A stretch of DNA of 64,000 bases from Paenibacillus maysiensis (GCF_000520815.1 NZ_ASRY01000289.1:53655-117654), one strand, 5' to 3'. Counted from the stretch's first letter, positions 44,521 to 52,963 are shown. Made by a program: numbers and translations. The notes: generated by a model not told the origin, from the letters alone.

Positions 44521-44850
44521 TTAAAATCCGGAGCGTTGCTCGTTCGCCTTTGCGAGCAAATCCTTTAAGTCGCTGCGGGCATACACTCTGGTACCGATCC
44601 GAAGCTCATCCTCCAGTTCCAAGGTATTCGCCACCACCGATCGGCTGGAGTTCAGAAGAATTTTGCCACATTCATTGGCATAACGAATGGCCCCTTCATC
44701 GTCCACGGGTACGATTCCTTCCTCGAACAGATCAGGTATCCCGCTTCGGCTCAGCGATTCTGCAAGCATCATTTCAACTAGATAGCCCAGCTCCAGCGAA
44801 TCAATGCAGCGTTTCTGCTCCATTTGCTCCGGGATATCACCTGGAGACAA
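44521..44850 (-). CDS. Unknown 109-residue protein leading the purine operon
   Basis: First gene after the promoter. I chose the TTG at 44850 because GGAG lies 9 bases upstream; a GTG at 44880 has no site. The middle (GIVPVDDEGAIRYANECGKI) looks like the start of a PAS fold, and the N-terminal part is helical (SLELGYLVEMMLAESLSRSG). There is no DNA-binding domain, metal motif or signal peptide. It ends 15 bases before the first Rieske gene. It may be a small sensor or an assembly/regulatory partner of the oxygenases; the assignment is open. Confidence 0.55.
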   Translation of the reverse strand: MSPGDIPEQMEQKRCIDSLELGYLVEMMLAESLSRSGIPDLFEEGIVPVDDEGAIRYANECGKILLNSSRSVVANTLELEDELRIGTRVYARSDLKDLLAKANEQRSGF

Positions 44851-44914
44851 ATTGGTAAACTCCACACAAAGTACCCGCACTGCAAATTTTTAGGTTCATT
44901 GATGTCCGCTCCAC

Positions 44915-44985
44915 ATATGTTAGTTTTCATAACATATAATTCATTTATTTTTCTCATTATAAGACTAATTTAGAAAATGTGTCAA
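44915..44985 (-). promoter_or_regulatory. Promoter and palindromic operator of the purine operon
   Basis: On the minus strand TTGACA (44980-44985) and TATAAT (44956-44961), both perfect, are 18 bases apart. About 12 bases after the expected start of transcription lies a perfect inverted repeat, ATATGTTA (44915-44922) and TAACATAT (44930-44937), with a 7-base spacer. A strong promoter with a downstream palindrome argues for repression by an unidentified regulator, released by a purine. Confidence 0.75.
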
Positions 44986-45028
44986 TATAATTAACACTAA
45001 AAGATTTGTAAGCGGAAATAATAACCCT

Positions 45029-45275
45029 TCATTTCTTCGACTTCACATATTTTAGGGAGGAAATATTACATATTGTTGCGACAAACGCATTATTCAGTTG
45101 CTCCTGAGATACTGTAATTCCTATAAAAAAATAAGTTATATCCACTTCAAAGAATTTAGCAAAAATATATAGTTTTAATATGAGGAACACGCTGCCCACG
45201 CTCATACATGCCAATTGCGGAAGAAGATAAACCTGCTCTATCAGCAAACTCTTCCAGAACAGATCCCGCCCCCAT
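45029..45275 (-). pseudogene. XRE-family HTH regulator remnant
   Basis: One frame gives LEEFADRAGLSSSAIGMYER followed by GQRVPHIKT. After a frameshift another gives LYIFAKFFEVDITYFFIG and a short tail. Joined, they are an XRE/SinR helix-turn-helix (recognition helix SSSAIGMYERGQRVP, then LYIFAKFFEVDITYF). The N-terminal helix is also missing. Not functional. Confidence 0.75.
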
Positions 45276-45386
45276 TTTATGTCACTTTATTTAACACAAA
45301 ATTATAAATTATAGATTTTTTTCTATGTTTCGATCGAAATCATGTCAGATAATATACATTAATCAACTGAAATAAGGTGCCTGCCA

Positions 45387-46049
45387 ATGAGTAAAGAGAA
45401 GCTGAATATAAGCGAGATGGCAAAACTTCGTGGAATATCCGTGGACACACTGAGGTATTATGACAAGATTGATTTGTTTAAACCTTCACAGGTAGATGAA
45501 AAAACGGGTTAACGACATTATTCGATATTACAATATGAAGCTCTCGGTACGATCATGGAACTTCGCCAGATCGGACTCTCTATTGAAGAAATAAAACAGT
45601 TTATGCAAAATAGTAATCTGAAGAAGTCGATAGAGCACATACAAAGAGCTTTGGGAAAAATAGATCCACAAATTGCTGTATTGCAACAATTTTCTTCCAT
45701 CCTGAAAACGCGGATAACCCAGGTCGAGCGCTTCAAGCAGGATTACAGGAAATCGGATATCATCCTGTGAAATCTCCCTGAAAGACGCCCCCCCCCTTTC
45801 CCGGCTGTTTTGAATATGACGGATTCAACCGAAGCAATCCCTTCCGGTACGTATGTGTGCTCTTATTACACCGGGCTCAATCATGTGAATTGTATTGAAT
45901 GTCTTGAAAAACTGCTTATGTATTGCAAAAAAAATCGGTGGAAAGTTTTGGGCGGCGCATGGAATATTATTCAAGTGGATATTTCTCTTACAGATCAGCC
46001 AGACGAGGCCTGCTATGAAATCCAGATTCTTGTTGAACAGATGGTGTGA
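45387..46049 (+). pseudogene. MerR-family regulator (BltR-like) with two in-frame stops
   Basis: The MerR helix-turn-helix (LNISEMAKLRGISVDTLRYY) is followed by TAA at 45510, in place of a codon before RHYSILQYEALG. The coiled coil continues in the same frame to a TGA at 45768. The frame then continues into a GyrI-like effector domain (AIPSGTYVCSYYTG; VDISLTDQPDEACYEIQI) ending at 46049. Part of the effector domain seems deleted near a run of eight C (45788-45795). Two nonsense changes and no frame loss suggest fairly recent inactivation. Confidence 0.85.
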
Positions 46050-46074
46050 TTCTCACAATAGGACTTGCAGAAAA

Positions 46075-46107
46075 TCAAGGAAAAGGGGCTCACATAAGTG
46101 AGCCCCG
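46075..46107 (-). terminator. Terminator of the lactonase gene
   Basis: GGGGCTCA pairs with TGAGCCCC around a short loop; on the minus strand TTTTCC follows. Just after the stop at 46113. Confidence 0.8.
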
Positions 46108-46112
46108 GATTG

Positions 46113-47198
46113 CTATACAGAAAAGTAAAAAGGTTGCACGCATACCGGCTTGGACACAGTTACTTGTTGTCCCGTGTAGGTCAGTCGTCCACTAGCCTTG
46201 TCCACTTTAAATGTAACGATGTTATTCGTATCGCGGTTTGCCACCAGCAAATGATCTCCGTTTGGAGTCAAAGCAAAATGGCGCGGATGCTCGCCTTCAG
46301 CAGATACATGCTCTACCAGGCTCAGCTTGCCTGTTGCAGCGTCTACAGCGAACACTACGATGCTGTCATGCCCACGGTTAGAACCGTACACATAAGCACC
46401 ATCCTCCGAAATAGCAATCTCAGCGGTTGTATTTTCGCCCGTAAAATCAGACGGCAATGTAGGCACGCTCTCAAGCTCAGTAAGCTTGCCTGCTTCTGCG
46501 TCATACGCAAAAGAAGTAATGGAAGAATCCACCTCATTAATGACAAAAGCAAACTTACCGTTCGGGTGGAACGTCAAGTGACGTGGACCTGCACCTGCAT
46601 GGGTTTTCGTTTCGCCATGAAGCACCAGTTGTCCTTTGCTGTCATCAATAGTATAGACACGGATCAGATCCAGACCGAGATCCTGTACGAACAGGAAACG
46701 ACCGTCAGGGCTAAAGAAACTGGAGTGTGGATGCGGACGATCCTGACGCTCAGGATGCGCTCCCTTGCCCTCATGCTGTTTAACATCCAGCAACTCACCG
46801 ATCCGACCATCCTCGGTTAGAGACACCAGTCCCACCATACCTCCGTGGTAGCTGACTACGATCAGGTAGCGATCGGATGGATCACGCTGAATGTGACAGG
46901 TTGTTGCGCCAACGTTTTCCGCCCGGTTAAGCAATGTAAATGTTCCCTTGACCGGATCAATTTCAAAAGCAGTAGCTTCGCCCACCTTCGCCCCAGCGGC
47001 AGAAGTCGTTTCTCCAATGGAATACAGCTTCCGGTTCTTTACGTCCACATTCAGGAAGGTTGGATTTTTCAATCCGGAGAACTCATCCTGTAATGTAAGA
47101 ACCCCTGTTTCTTCATTAAAAGTGTACGCATAAACTCCGCTGCCTTCCAATTCGGCGTAAGAGCCTGCGAATACGAGCAATTTTTGTTGTGCTGTCAT
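46113..47198 (-). CDS. pgl: Lactonase family beta-propeller (6-phosphogluconolactonase, Pgl type)
   Basis: 361 residues, seven-bladed propeller of the YbhE/YkgB class. Repeated blades such as LKNPTFLNVDVKNRKLYSIG, PHPHSSFFSPDGRFLFVQDL, AGPRHLTFHPNGKFAFVINE and HPRHFALTPNGDHLLVANRD each carry the PxHxxxxPxGxxxxxxN pattern. It hydrolyses 6-phosphogluconolactone in the oxidative pentose phosphate pathway; zwf and a 6-phosphogluconate dehydrogenase gene lie 3-6 kb away on the same strand. Other lactones are possible substrates in this family. Confidence 0.85.
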   Translation of the reverse strand: MTAQQKLLVFAGSYAELEGSGVYAYTFNEETGVLTLQDEFSGLKNPTFLNVDVKNRKLYSIGETTSAAGAKVGEATAFEIDPVKGTFTLLNRAENVGATTCHIQRDPSDRYLIVVSYHGGMVGLVSLTEDGRIGELLDVKQHEGKGAHPERQDRPHPHSSFFSPDGRFLFVQDLGLDLIRVYTIDDSKGQLVLHGETKTHAGAGPRHLTFHPNGKFAFVINEVDSSITSFAYDAEAGKLTELESVPTLPSDFTGENTTAEIAISEDGAYVYGSNRGHDSIVVFAVDAATGKLSLVEHVSAEGEHPRHFALTPNGDHLLVANRDTNNIVTFKVDKASGRLTYTGQQVTVSKPVCVQPFYFSV

Positions 47199-47265
47199 GG
47201 TTGTGTCCTCCTCGAATTAGAAAAATAATGGGCAATTGGAATGATTGCTCCTGGTTCAAATAGCG

Positions 47266-47712
47266 CTAAGAGGCGCGTTGCACGACGGGCTCTGTAGACA
47301 AAGCCACATTTCCCGCTACGGCACGCGAGATCATGCAAGAGCTCTCTGCCTGCTCTGCCAGCCGCAATGCCTGTTCGATCTGCGATTCTGTCGCATCGGC
47401 GGCCAATTGAACTTGCGGACGATGAATAATTCGACGATATGTAAAAATATTGTTCGTTACATCAACAATGCCTTCGGAATCCAGTGCCAGTGAAGCCACC
47501 GGAAGACCAGCGCGCTCCATCATCGCCGCCAATGTAATCAAATAGCAGGTCGCGGCAGCGCCTAGCAGCATTTCATCCGGATTGGTGCCCACACCGGGAC
47601 CACCCATCTCCGCCGGAATCGAAATCGCTGTCCGCAGCTGTCCGGCCTCAATATGACCGTCGCTGTTGCGCCCCCCGTTCCAGTCTGCCTTGAGCAGAAA
47701 GGTATGCTCCAT
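47266..47712 (-). CDS. OsmC family peroxide-reducing protein
   Basis: 148 residues. It has the two redox cysteines of OsmC/Ohr proteins, in GAAATCYLITLAAMMER and AEQAESSCMISRAVAGN, and the NPDEMLLGAAATCYL block. It likely reduces organic hydroperoxides. GAGGAG precedes the ATG. It starts 55 bases after the NiaP-like gene on the same strand, probably one message. Confidence 0.88.
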   Translation of the reverse strand: MEHTFLLKADWNGGRNSDGHIEAGQLRTAISIPAEMGGPGVGTNPDEMLLGAAATCYLITLAAMMERAGLPVASLALDSEGIVDVTNNIFTYRRIIHRPQVQLAADATESQIEQALRLAEQAESSCMISRAVAGNVALSTEPVVQRAS

Positions 47713-47767
47713 TTCAGGTCACTCCTCTCTCTTGTATTATGAATCTTTACACATGTGAATGTAAAGG

Positions 47768-48976
47768 TCAGTCGATCTCCCGATTTTTCGTTTCGGTCCC
47801 GAGCAACCATACCGCCGCCGCTCCAATCAGGATCGCTACGAAGAAAATCACAAAGATAGATTGCAGCGCCATGCCCTGTCCGACCAGCATACCGACCAGG
47901 AAAGGTCCGATCACGCCACCGATACGGCCAAACGCAGCCGCCATACCCACTCCGGTAGAGCGGACGGCTGTCGGGTACAATTCCGGGGTATAGGCATACA
48001 TCGCTCCCCACGCACCGAGATTGAAAAAGGACAAGCAGATACCAGCAGCCAGCAGCATTCCTGCCGTTTCCGAGGTACCGAACCAAATGGCGGACATGGC
48101 CGTCAGCAGTAAATAGACAATCAGCACGAATTTGCGGCCCAGCTTCTCAATCAGATATGCGGCAGTAAAATAACCTGGCAATTGCGCCAGCGTCATGATC
48201 AGGACGTACTCAAAGCTTTTAACCAGCTCAAAGCCCTTCATAAACATAATGCTTGGCAGCCACAGAAACATTCCGTAATAGGAAAATACAACCGTAAACC
48301 ATAAAATCCACAGCATGAGCGTGGACTTGCGGTTCGGCCCTGACCAAATGGAAGCCAGTTTTGCACGCAGCGGAAGCTTGACACTCTGCTGCTTGTATCG
48401 CGGTGAATCCTCTACCGCTTTGCGTAAATAAAGGGCGTACAGGGCTGGTACTGCGCCGAGAATAAAGGCCATCTGCCAGCCGTACTTTGGAATAACAAAA
48501 TAGGCAATAAGCGCCGAAAGAATCCATCCCGCCGCCCAGAAGCTTTCCAACAGAACGACCGCTTTTCCCCGTTCCTGAACCGGCACCGATTCCGACACCA
48601 GCGTCGAAGCCACAGGCAGTTCCCCTCCCAAGCCTACGCCTGCAATAAAACGCAGCACCAGCAGTACACCGAGCCCGGTCGCCAAAGCCGACAAGCCGCT
48701 TGCAATGGAAAAGATCAACAGCGTCCACACTAATATCGCACGCCTGCCATAGCGATCAGCCAAAATCCCCGCTAAAGCGGCCCCAAACACCATCCCTATT
48801 GAATTCATCGCAGTCAGCAGACCAATCTGCTCTGAACCCAAATGCCACTCCTTAGCCAGCGCTGCGGCTATGAACGAAAGCAGCCCCACGTCCATGGCAT
48901 CAAACAGCCAACTGAGTCCCGCGCTAAACAGCAGCTTTCGCTTTTTGGATGGTGGTAATGAAGTCAATTCACTCAT
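47768..48976 (-). CDS. niaP: MFS transporter, NiaP-type niacin carrier
   Basis: 402 residues with 12 membrane segments. It is very similar along its length to B. subtilis NiaP (YceI): GLSWLFDAMDVGLLSFI, GLGGELPVASTLVSE, FWFTVVFSYYGMFLWLPS-like segments, and FFNLGAWGAMYAYTPELYPT. It is a sugar-porter-like major facilitator expected to take up nicotinate/nicotinamide; aromatic acids are the alternative. It is transcribed with the osmC gene. The gap contains CTTTACA...TGTAAAG near 47745-47766, of unknown meaning. Confidence 0.82.
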   Translation of the reverse strand: MSELTSLPPSKKRKLLFSAGLSWLFDAMDVGLLSFIAAALAKEWHLGSEQIGLLTAMNSIGMVFGAALAGILADRYGRRAILVWTLLIFSIASGLSALATGLGVLLVLRFIAGVGLGGELPVASTLVSESVPVQERGKAVVLLESFWAAGWILSALIAYFVIPKYGWQMAFILGAVPALYALYLRKAVEDSPRYKQQSVKLPLRAKLASIWSGPNRKSTLMLWILWFTVVFSYYGMFLWLPSIMFMKGFELVKSFEYVLIMTLAQLPGYFTAAYLIEKLGRKFVLIVYLLLTAMSAIWFGTSETAGMLLAAGICLSFFNLGAWGAMYAYTPELYPTAVRSTGVGMAAAFGRIGGVIGPFLVGMLVGQGMALQSIFVIFFVAILIGAAAVWLLGTETKNREID

Positions 48977-49127
48977 GATTCGCTCTCCCTTAAAAATGCA
49001 TCGTATATAGCCGTATATTCAGGTGTCTTGTCACCTGTAGCTTAGCATCTATTGTACCGCAAGCTCCCTTCATCTGCGAGCATTTTAACGTAAAAAAATC
49101 TCTTGTTGTCGCTCTTGAAAGGAAAAC

Positions 49128-49165
49128 GAAAAAAGCGGAAGATTGCCTAGGGCAATTCTCCCGCC
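49128..49165 (-). terminator. Terminator after the holin-like peptide gene
   Basis: On the minus strand GCGGGAGAATTGCC pairs with GGCAATCTTCCGC around CTA, followed by TTTTTT, 17 bases after the peptide stop. Confidence 0.85.
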
Positions 49166-49181
49166 TTCTGGAACCTGCCAC

Positions 49182-49253
49182 TTACCGGTTTTGGACCAGA
49201 CCGATGATCGTCACCATGAGCACTAGCAGTTGGATGAGTGTATCGTTGCTCAT
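49182..49253 (-). CDS. Putative holin-like toxin peptide
   Basis: 23 residues: a polar start (MSNDTL), one hydrophobic segment (IQLLVLMVTIIGLV) and a charged end (QNR). GGAGG lies 8 bases before the ATG, and a strong terminator follows at once. This matches the putative holin-like toxin (Hol_Tox) peptides common in Firmicutes, thought to be type I toxin components. An overlapping longer reading frame across this stretch (49147-49440) does not look like a protein. The antisense RNA expected for a type I system is not identified. Confidence 0.6.
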   Translation of the reverse strand: MSNDTLIQLLVLMVTIIGLVQNR

Positions 49254-49394
49254 TCCAGTCGCCTCCATCCCATATGAGATACTCCTTCGGCCGTTTCCCC
49301 TCTCCCCGGATCATGACGCTTGTTCCCCAATACATACCTATGCAGGCGGCGGGAAGCTTATGATCTGTAGTGAATGAAAAATCTCCATATTCAT

Positions 49395-50069
49395 TTAAGG
49401 CTTGATCCAGGACCATTGCAAATCCATTTCCTGAATGCATTCGCGGTTATCGTGTTCGTCATTGGCGACCAGTGGGGTCACCGGATAGATGCTCATGTTG
49501 CCCTGTTCATACGTGCGCAGCAACGGTAGCAACTCATCGATGTTCTTTATGGACGGGTCCAGCCATGAATCCATATGTGCAGATTCCAGAATAGCGGGCA
49601 TACGACTGTCAAATTCACGAATATCCGCATTGGCCTGTACCGTCATCATCGTGCAGGTACGCAGCGGCTCCTTACGGCTATCCTGCCACACCTCATACAA
49701 TCCCGCGACCGCAAACATTTTCTGTCCCGGCAGCACCACCCGCACCGCGCACATACGTTTACCGAGCTTTCGCCAATAATAAAAACCGTTGCAGGGAATG
49801 ACACAGCGACGGGTTTCGGCCATTTTGCGATAGCTCGGATTCACTCGGACTGTATTCAAATCAGCATTGACGCAATCCTTGCCCCAGTAGGGGATAAATC
49901 CCCAGCGAAATTCGTCCAGTACCCGTTCTCCATCCTGATGTAGCACGATGGGAACATGCTGGGTAGGGCTCATGTTATAACGCGTTTTATAATAATACAT
50001 CACCCGTTGTATGCCAAAATGATCCCTTACCTCGTCCAAATCAGCCGATAACGAAAACCTTTTGCACAT
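49395..50069 (-). CDS. SRAP (YedK/HMCES) family protein with altered active site
   Basis: 224 residues. The family crosslinks its Cys2 to abasic sites in single-stranded DNA. MCKRFSL keeps Cys2, and RYNMSPTQHVPIV, FRWGFIPYWGKD and the C-terminal YPVTPLVANDEHDNRECI are recognisable. However, the usual catalytic Glu (GxYEW) is Tyr here (GFYYWRK), the His of IHxRMP is replaced (FDSRMPAIL), and NARxET is NADLNT. So the protein may bind DNA, but reaction and reversal could differ. It is a single gene. Confidence 0.85.
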   Translation of the reverse strand: MCKRFSLSADLDEVRDHFGIQRVMYYYKTRYNMSPTQHVPIVLHQDGERVLDEFRWGFIPYWGKDCVNADLNTVRVNPSYRKMAETRRCVIPCNGFYYWRKLGKRMCAVRVVLPGQKMFAVAGLYEVWQDSRKEPLRTCTMMTVQANADIREFDSRMPAILESAHMDSWLDPSIKNIDELLPLLRTYEQGNMSIYPVTPLVANDEHDNRECIQEMDLQWSWIKP

Positions 50070-50217
50070 AAGCTATTCATCCTTCCGCCTTCTTTTTCAT
50101 CTATTGTGCGGTTATACAAGGAAAAATATGCATAAAGCAAAAAAGCGCACGGCAAGACATATAGCAATATCCCCGCAGTTGTGAAGCTACGGGGATAAAT
50201 ACTAGCTTATATCGTTA

Positions 50218-51111
50218 TTACTTCTTTTCTACCGCGTGACCGCCAAATTCATTGCGCAGCGCGGCAACGACTTTACCGTTGAACGTATCTGCATCCAGTG
50301 AACGGTAACGCATCAGCAGGGATAACGCGATAACAGGAGTTGCAGCCTGAATGTCCAATGCTTCCTCAACTGTCCATTTACCTTCGCCGGAAGAGTGCAT
50401 AACCCCGCGGATTTCATCCAGATTTGCATCCTTGGAAAATGCACGCTCGGTCAAGCCCATCAGCCAAGAGCGAATAACGGAACCGTTGTTCCAAACACGC
50501 GCCACTTGCTCATAATCGAAGTCAAAGCTGCTTTTCTCCAGCACTTCAAAGCCTTCACCAATGGAGGCCATCATGCCGTATTCCACACCGTTGTGAACCA
50601 TTTTGAGAAAATGTCCGCTACCGGATTTACCTGCATACAGATAACCATTTTCCACTGCTGTATCCCGGAAAATAGGCTCAACAAACGCCCATGCTTCCGG
50701 GTCGCCACCGATCATGTAACAAGCTCCACTGCGTGCACCTTCCATACCGCCAGAGGTTCCGGCATCCATGAAGCTGATGCCGTATTCCTTCAGACGAGCA
50801 TGACGGGCAATGGACTCTTTGTAATGAGAGTTACCACCTTCAATAATAATGTCCCCTTTGGACAAAATCGGTTGAAGCTGATCCAGTACGGAATCAACAA
50901 ATTGATGGGGAACCATAATCCACAGCACTCTCGGGGTTTGGGTCGCTTGCACAAGCTCTTCCAGTGTGGAAGCACCTGTAGCACCGTAATCCTTCATTTC
51001 TTGAATCGCTGCTGCATTGACGTCATACGCGACAACTTCATGCTTGTGATCGATCAAGTTTTTTCCGAGATTCAAGCCCATTTTTCCCAAACCGATTAAT
51101 CCAACTTGCAT
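50218..51111 (-). CDS. gnd: 6-Phosphogluconate dehydrogenase, decarboxylating (YqeC/GntZ-like short form)
   Basis: 297 residues, the short NAD-preferring form. MQVGLIGLGKMGLNLGKNLI is the Rossmann start; FMDAGTSGGMEGARSGACYM and GHFLKMVHNGVEYGMMASIG carry the catalytic Lys and substrate Asn. It converts 6-phosphogluconate to ribulose 5-phosphate. The ATG at 51111 has GGAGG 8 bases upstream; an ATG 8 codons earlier does not. It follows zwf by 57 bases on the same strand, giving a zwf-gnd oxidative pentose phosphate pair. Confidence 0.93.
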   Translation of the reverse strand: MQVGLIGLGKMGLNLGKNLIDHKHEVVAYDVNAAAIQEMKDYGATGASTLEELVQATQTPRVLWIMVPHQFVDSVLDQLQPILSKGDIIIEGGNSHYKESIARHARLKEYGISFMDAGTSGGMEGARSGACYMIGGDPEAWAFVEPIFRDTAVENGYLYAGKSGSGHFLKMVHNGVEYGMMASIGEGFEVLEKSSFDFDYEQVARVWNNGSVIRSWLMGLTERAFSKDANLDEIRGVMHSSGEGKWTVEEALDIQAATPVIALSLLMRYRSLDADTFNGKVVAALRNEFGGHAVEKK

Positions 51112-51168
51112 TGTAAAGGCCTCCTGCCGTAGCAAAAATATATGTTCAATATAGTGATGTGTACATAT

Positions 51169-52671
51169 TTACGAACGAACAACCGCTTTTTCAGAAGTTT
51201 CGGACTTTTGGTCTAGCCACCATGTAAAGCCCTGTTCCTCCAGCAATTTGTCAGAAGCCTCTGGACCGTAGGAGCCTGCTGCATACGTATGAAGTGGAGC
51301 CTCTCCGCGAGCAAAAGCTTCCAGCACAGGCTGTACCCACATCCATGAAAGCTCAACTTCATTCCAGTGAGCGAAAAAGGTGGAATCGCCGCGCAACGCA
51401 TCAAAGATCAGACGCTCATAAGCTTCCGGTACATCCTTGGCCTCTGATGTATAATTCATCAGCACCGTCTCCAGTTGACCGTTGTTCAGCGGGTCCTTAC
51501 TGTTCAGACGCAGCGTTACTTTTTCATCCGGGTTCACATGAATCGTAAGCAGGTTCGGTTCGGATGGCTGTCCTTGGGCTGCATACGGGTCTGTGCTGTC
51601 CTTTTTGAATTCCACGACGATACGTGTGGATTTTTCCTTCATGCGTTTGCCTGTGCGAATATAGAACGGCACACCTGACCATTGCTCATTGTCAATCCAC
51701 AGACGAGCCGAGATGAAAGTATCATTTTGCGAATCCGGTCCAATGTCCGGTTCTTCTTTATAGGAAGGAACTGCTTTTCCGTTAATCTCACCGTTCGTAT
51801 ATTGGCCTCTCACCACGCTGGAAGCAATGTCGGACGGATCGAGCGCACGCAGCGCATCCATCACCTTGCGTTTTTCGTCACGTACCTGATCTGCCGTTAC
51901 ATGTCCCGGCTTGTTCATAGCCGCCATCATCAGCACTTGCAGCATGTGATTTTGTACCATGTCCCGAATAGCTCCGGAGTGATCGTAATAACCAGCGCGT
52001 TCCTCGACGCCTACAGTTTCGGAAGCGGTAATTTGCACATTGGCAATGTATTGATTGTTCCACACACCCTGAAGCAATGGATTAGCAAATTTCAAGGCTT
52101 CCAGGTTTTGCACCATCGGCTTACCCAGGTAATGGTCAATACGATAAATTTCATCCTCGGCAAATGTTCTGCTCAAGCGATCATTCAACTCGCGTGCCGA
52201 TTCCAGATCATGTCCGAATGGTTTTTCGATAATAAGCCGTTTCCAGCCCTTCGTTTCAGCCAAACCGCTTTCCCGGATGTTGAGGGCAATCACATCAAAA
52301 AATTCCGGTGCCACCGATAAGTAAAACATGCGGTTCCCCGGAATTCCCAAGTCATTTTCACGTTGCTCAGCAAGCTGTAATAGCTTTTTATAATCTTCCG
52401 GGTGATTGACGTTCAATGCACTGTAGCGGAAAGCACTCAAGAACTGATCCATCTGTGCACGGTCATCATTCACATGTCTGGAAAAATCTTTGATGGATTG
52501 CTCTACGTTACTTTGAAACTGTTCGTCAGCCACTTCACGACGCCCCATACCAATTACAGAAAAGGAAGCCGGAATTTTACCTTCTACAAACAAATTATAC
52601 AAGGCAGGGTAGATTTTGCGTTTAGCCAAATCCCCTGTCGCTCCAAATAAGACAAATGTCATTGAATCCAT
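51169..52671 (-). CDS. zwf: Glucose-6-phosphate 1-dehydrogenase
   Basis: 500 residues. FVLFGATGDLAKRKIYPALY is the NADP-binding start, RLIIEKPFGHDLESA the substrate site, and RIDHYLGKPMVQN carries the catalytic His. It performs the first step of the oxidative pentose phosphate pathway and feeds the adjacent gnd product. AAGGA precedes the ATG by 8 bases. The divergent gap to the HxlR gene (52672-52963) holds promoter elements only. Confidence 0.97.
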   Translation of the reverse strand: MDSMTFVLFGATGDLAKRKIYPALYNLFVEGKIPASFSVIGMGRREVADEQFQSNVEQSIKDFSRHVNDDRAQMDQFLSAFRYSALNVNHPEDYKKLLQLAEQRENDLGIPGNRMFYLSVAPEFFDVIALNIRESGLAETKGWKRLIIEKPFGHDLESARELNDRLSRTFAEDEIYRIDHYLGKPMVQNLEALKFANPLLQGVWNNQYIANVQITASETVGVEERAGYYDHSGAIRDMVQNHMLQVLMMAAMNKPGHVTADQVRDEKRKVMDALRALDPSDIASSVVRGQYTNGEINGKAVPSYKEEPDIGPDSQNDTFISARLWIDNEQWSGVPFYIRTGKRMKEKSTRIVVEFKKDSTDPYAAQGQPSEPNLLTIHVNPDEKVTLRLNSKDPLNNGQLETVLMNYTSEAKDVPEAYERLIFDALRGDSTFFAHWNEVELSWMWVQPVLEAFARGEAPLHTYAAGSYGPEASDKLLEEQGFTWWLDQKSETSEKAVVRS

Positions 52672-52874
52672 GAATTATTCCTTCTTCCCTTTATAAAAGA
52701 TGAGGTTATTAAAAGTTACCTGAGGAATTAACGTAACCCATAATACACCCAAAATAAGGGGCAAGTCAATCAAATTTTAGCGAAATGGTGAACTTTCGAT
52801 ATTCCCTGTAATGATAACGTTTTCTGTGATATGATTAACGTAAGTAATGAGAAAAAACTGTTAAAAATGTCACG

Positions 52875-52927
52875 GTTGACACAAACCAAGATAGTTACTA
52901 TTGGTATATAGAGTTACTTTTAGTATA
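52875..52927 (+). promoter_or_regulatory. hxlR promoter with two GTTAC-N5-GTA operator repeats
   Basis: After a TTGACA (52875-52880) come GTTACTATTGGTATA (52894-52908) and GTTACTTTTAGTATA (52913-52927), direct repeats 19 bases apart just before the HxlR gene. A third copy of the pattern occurs at the nitroreductase promoter (55572-55586). Likely autoregulatory sites. Confidence 0.6.
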
Positions 52928-52963
52928 CTATAAAAAACAACCAATGAAATTGAGGGGATTCAG

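Noticed and set aside
47745..47766. CTTTACA-N8-TGTAAAG palindrome as a niacin repressor (NiaR) site
   Set aside because: It lies after the transporter stop codon rather than at a promoter and does not match the NiaR consensus I remember.
49147..49440. 97-codon minus-strand frame overlapping the SRAP 3' end
   Set aside because: It overlaps both SRAP and the holin-like peptide and runs through the terminator stem; the 23-residue peptide has the better start signal.
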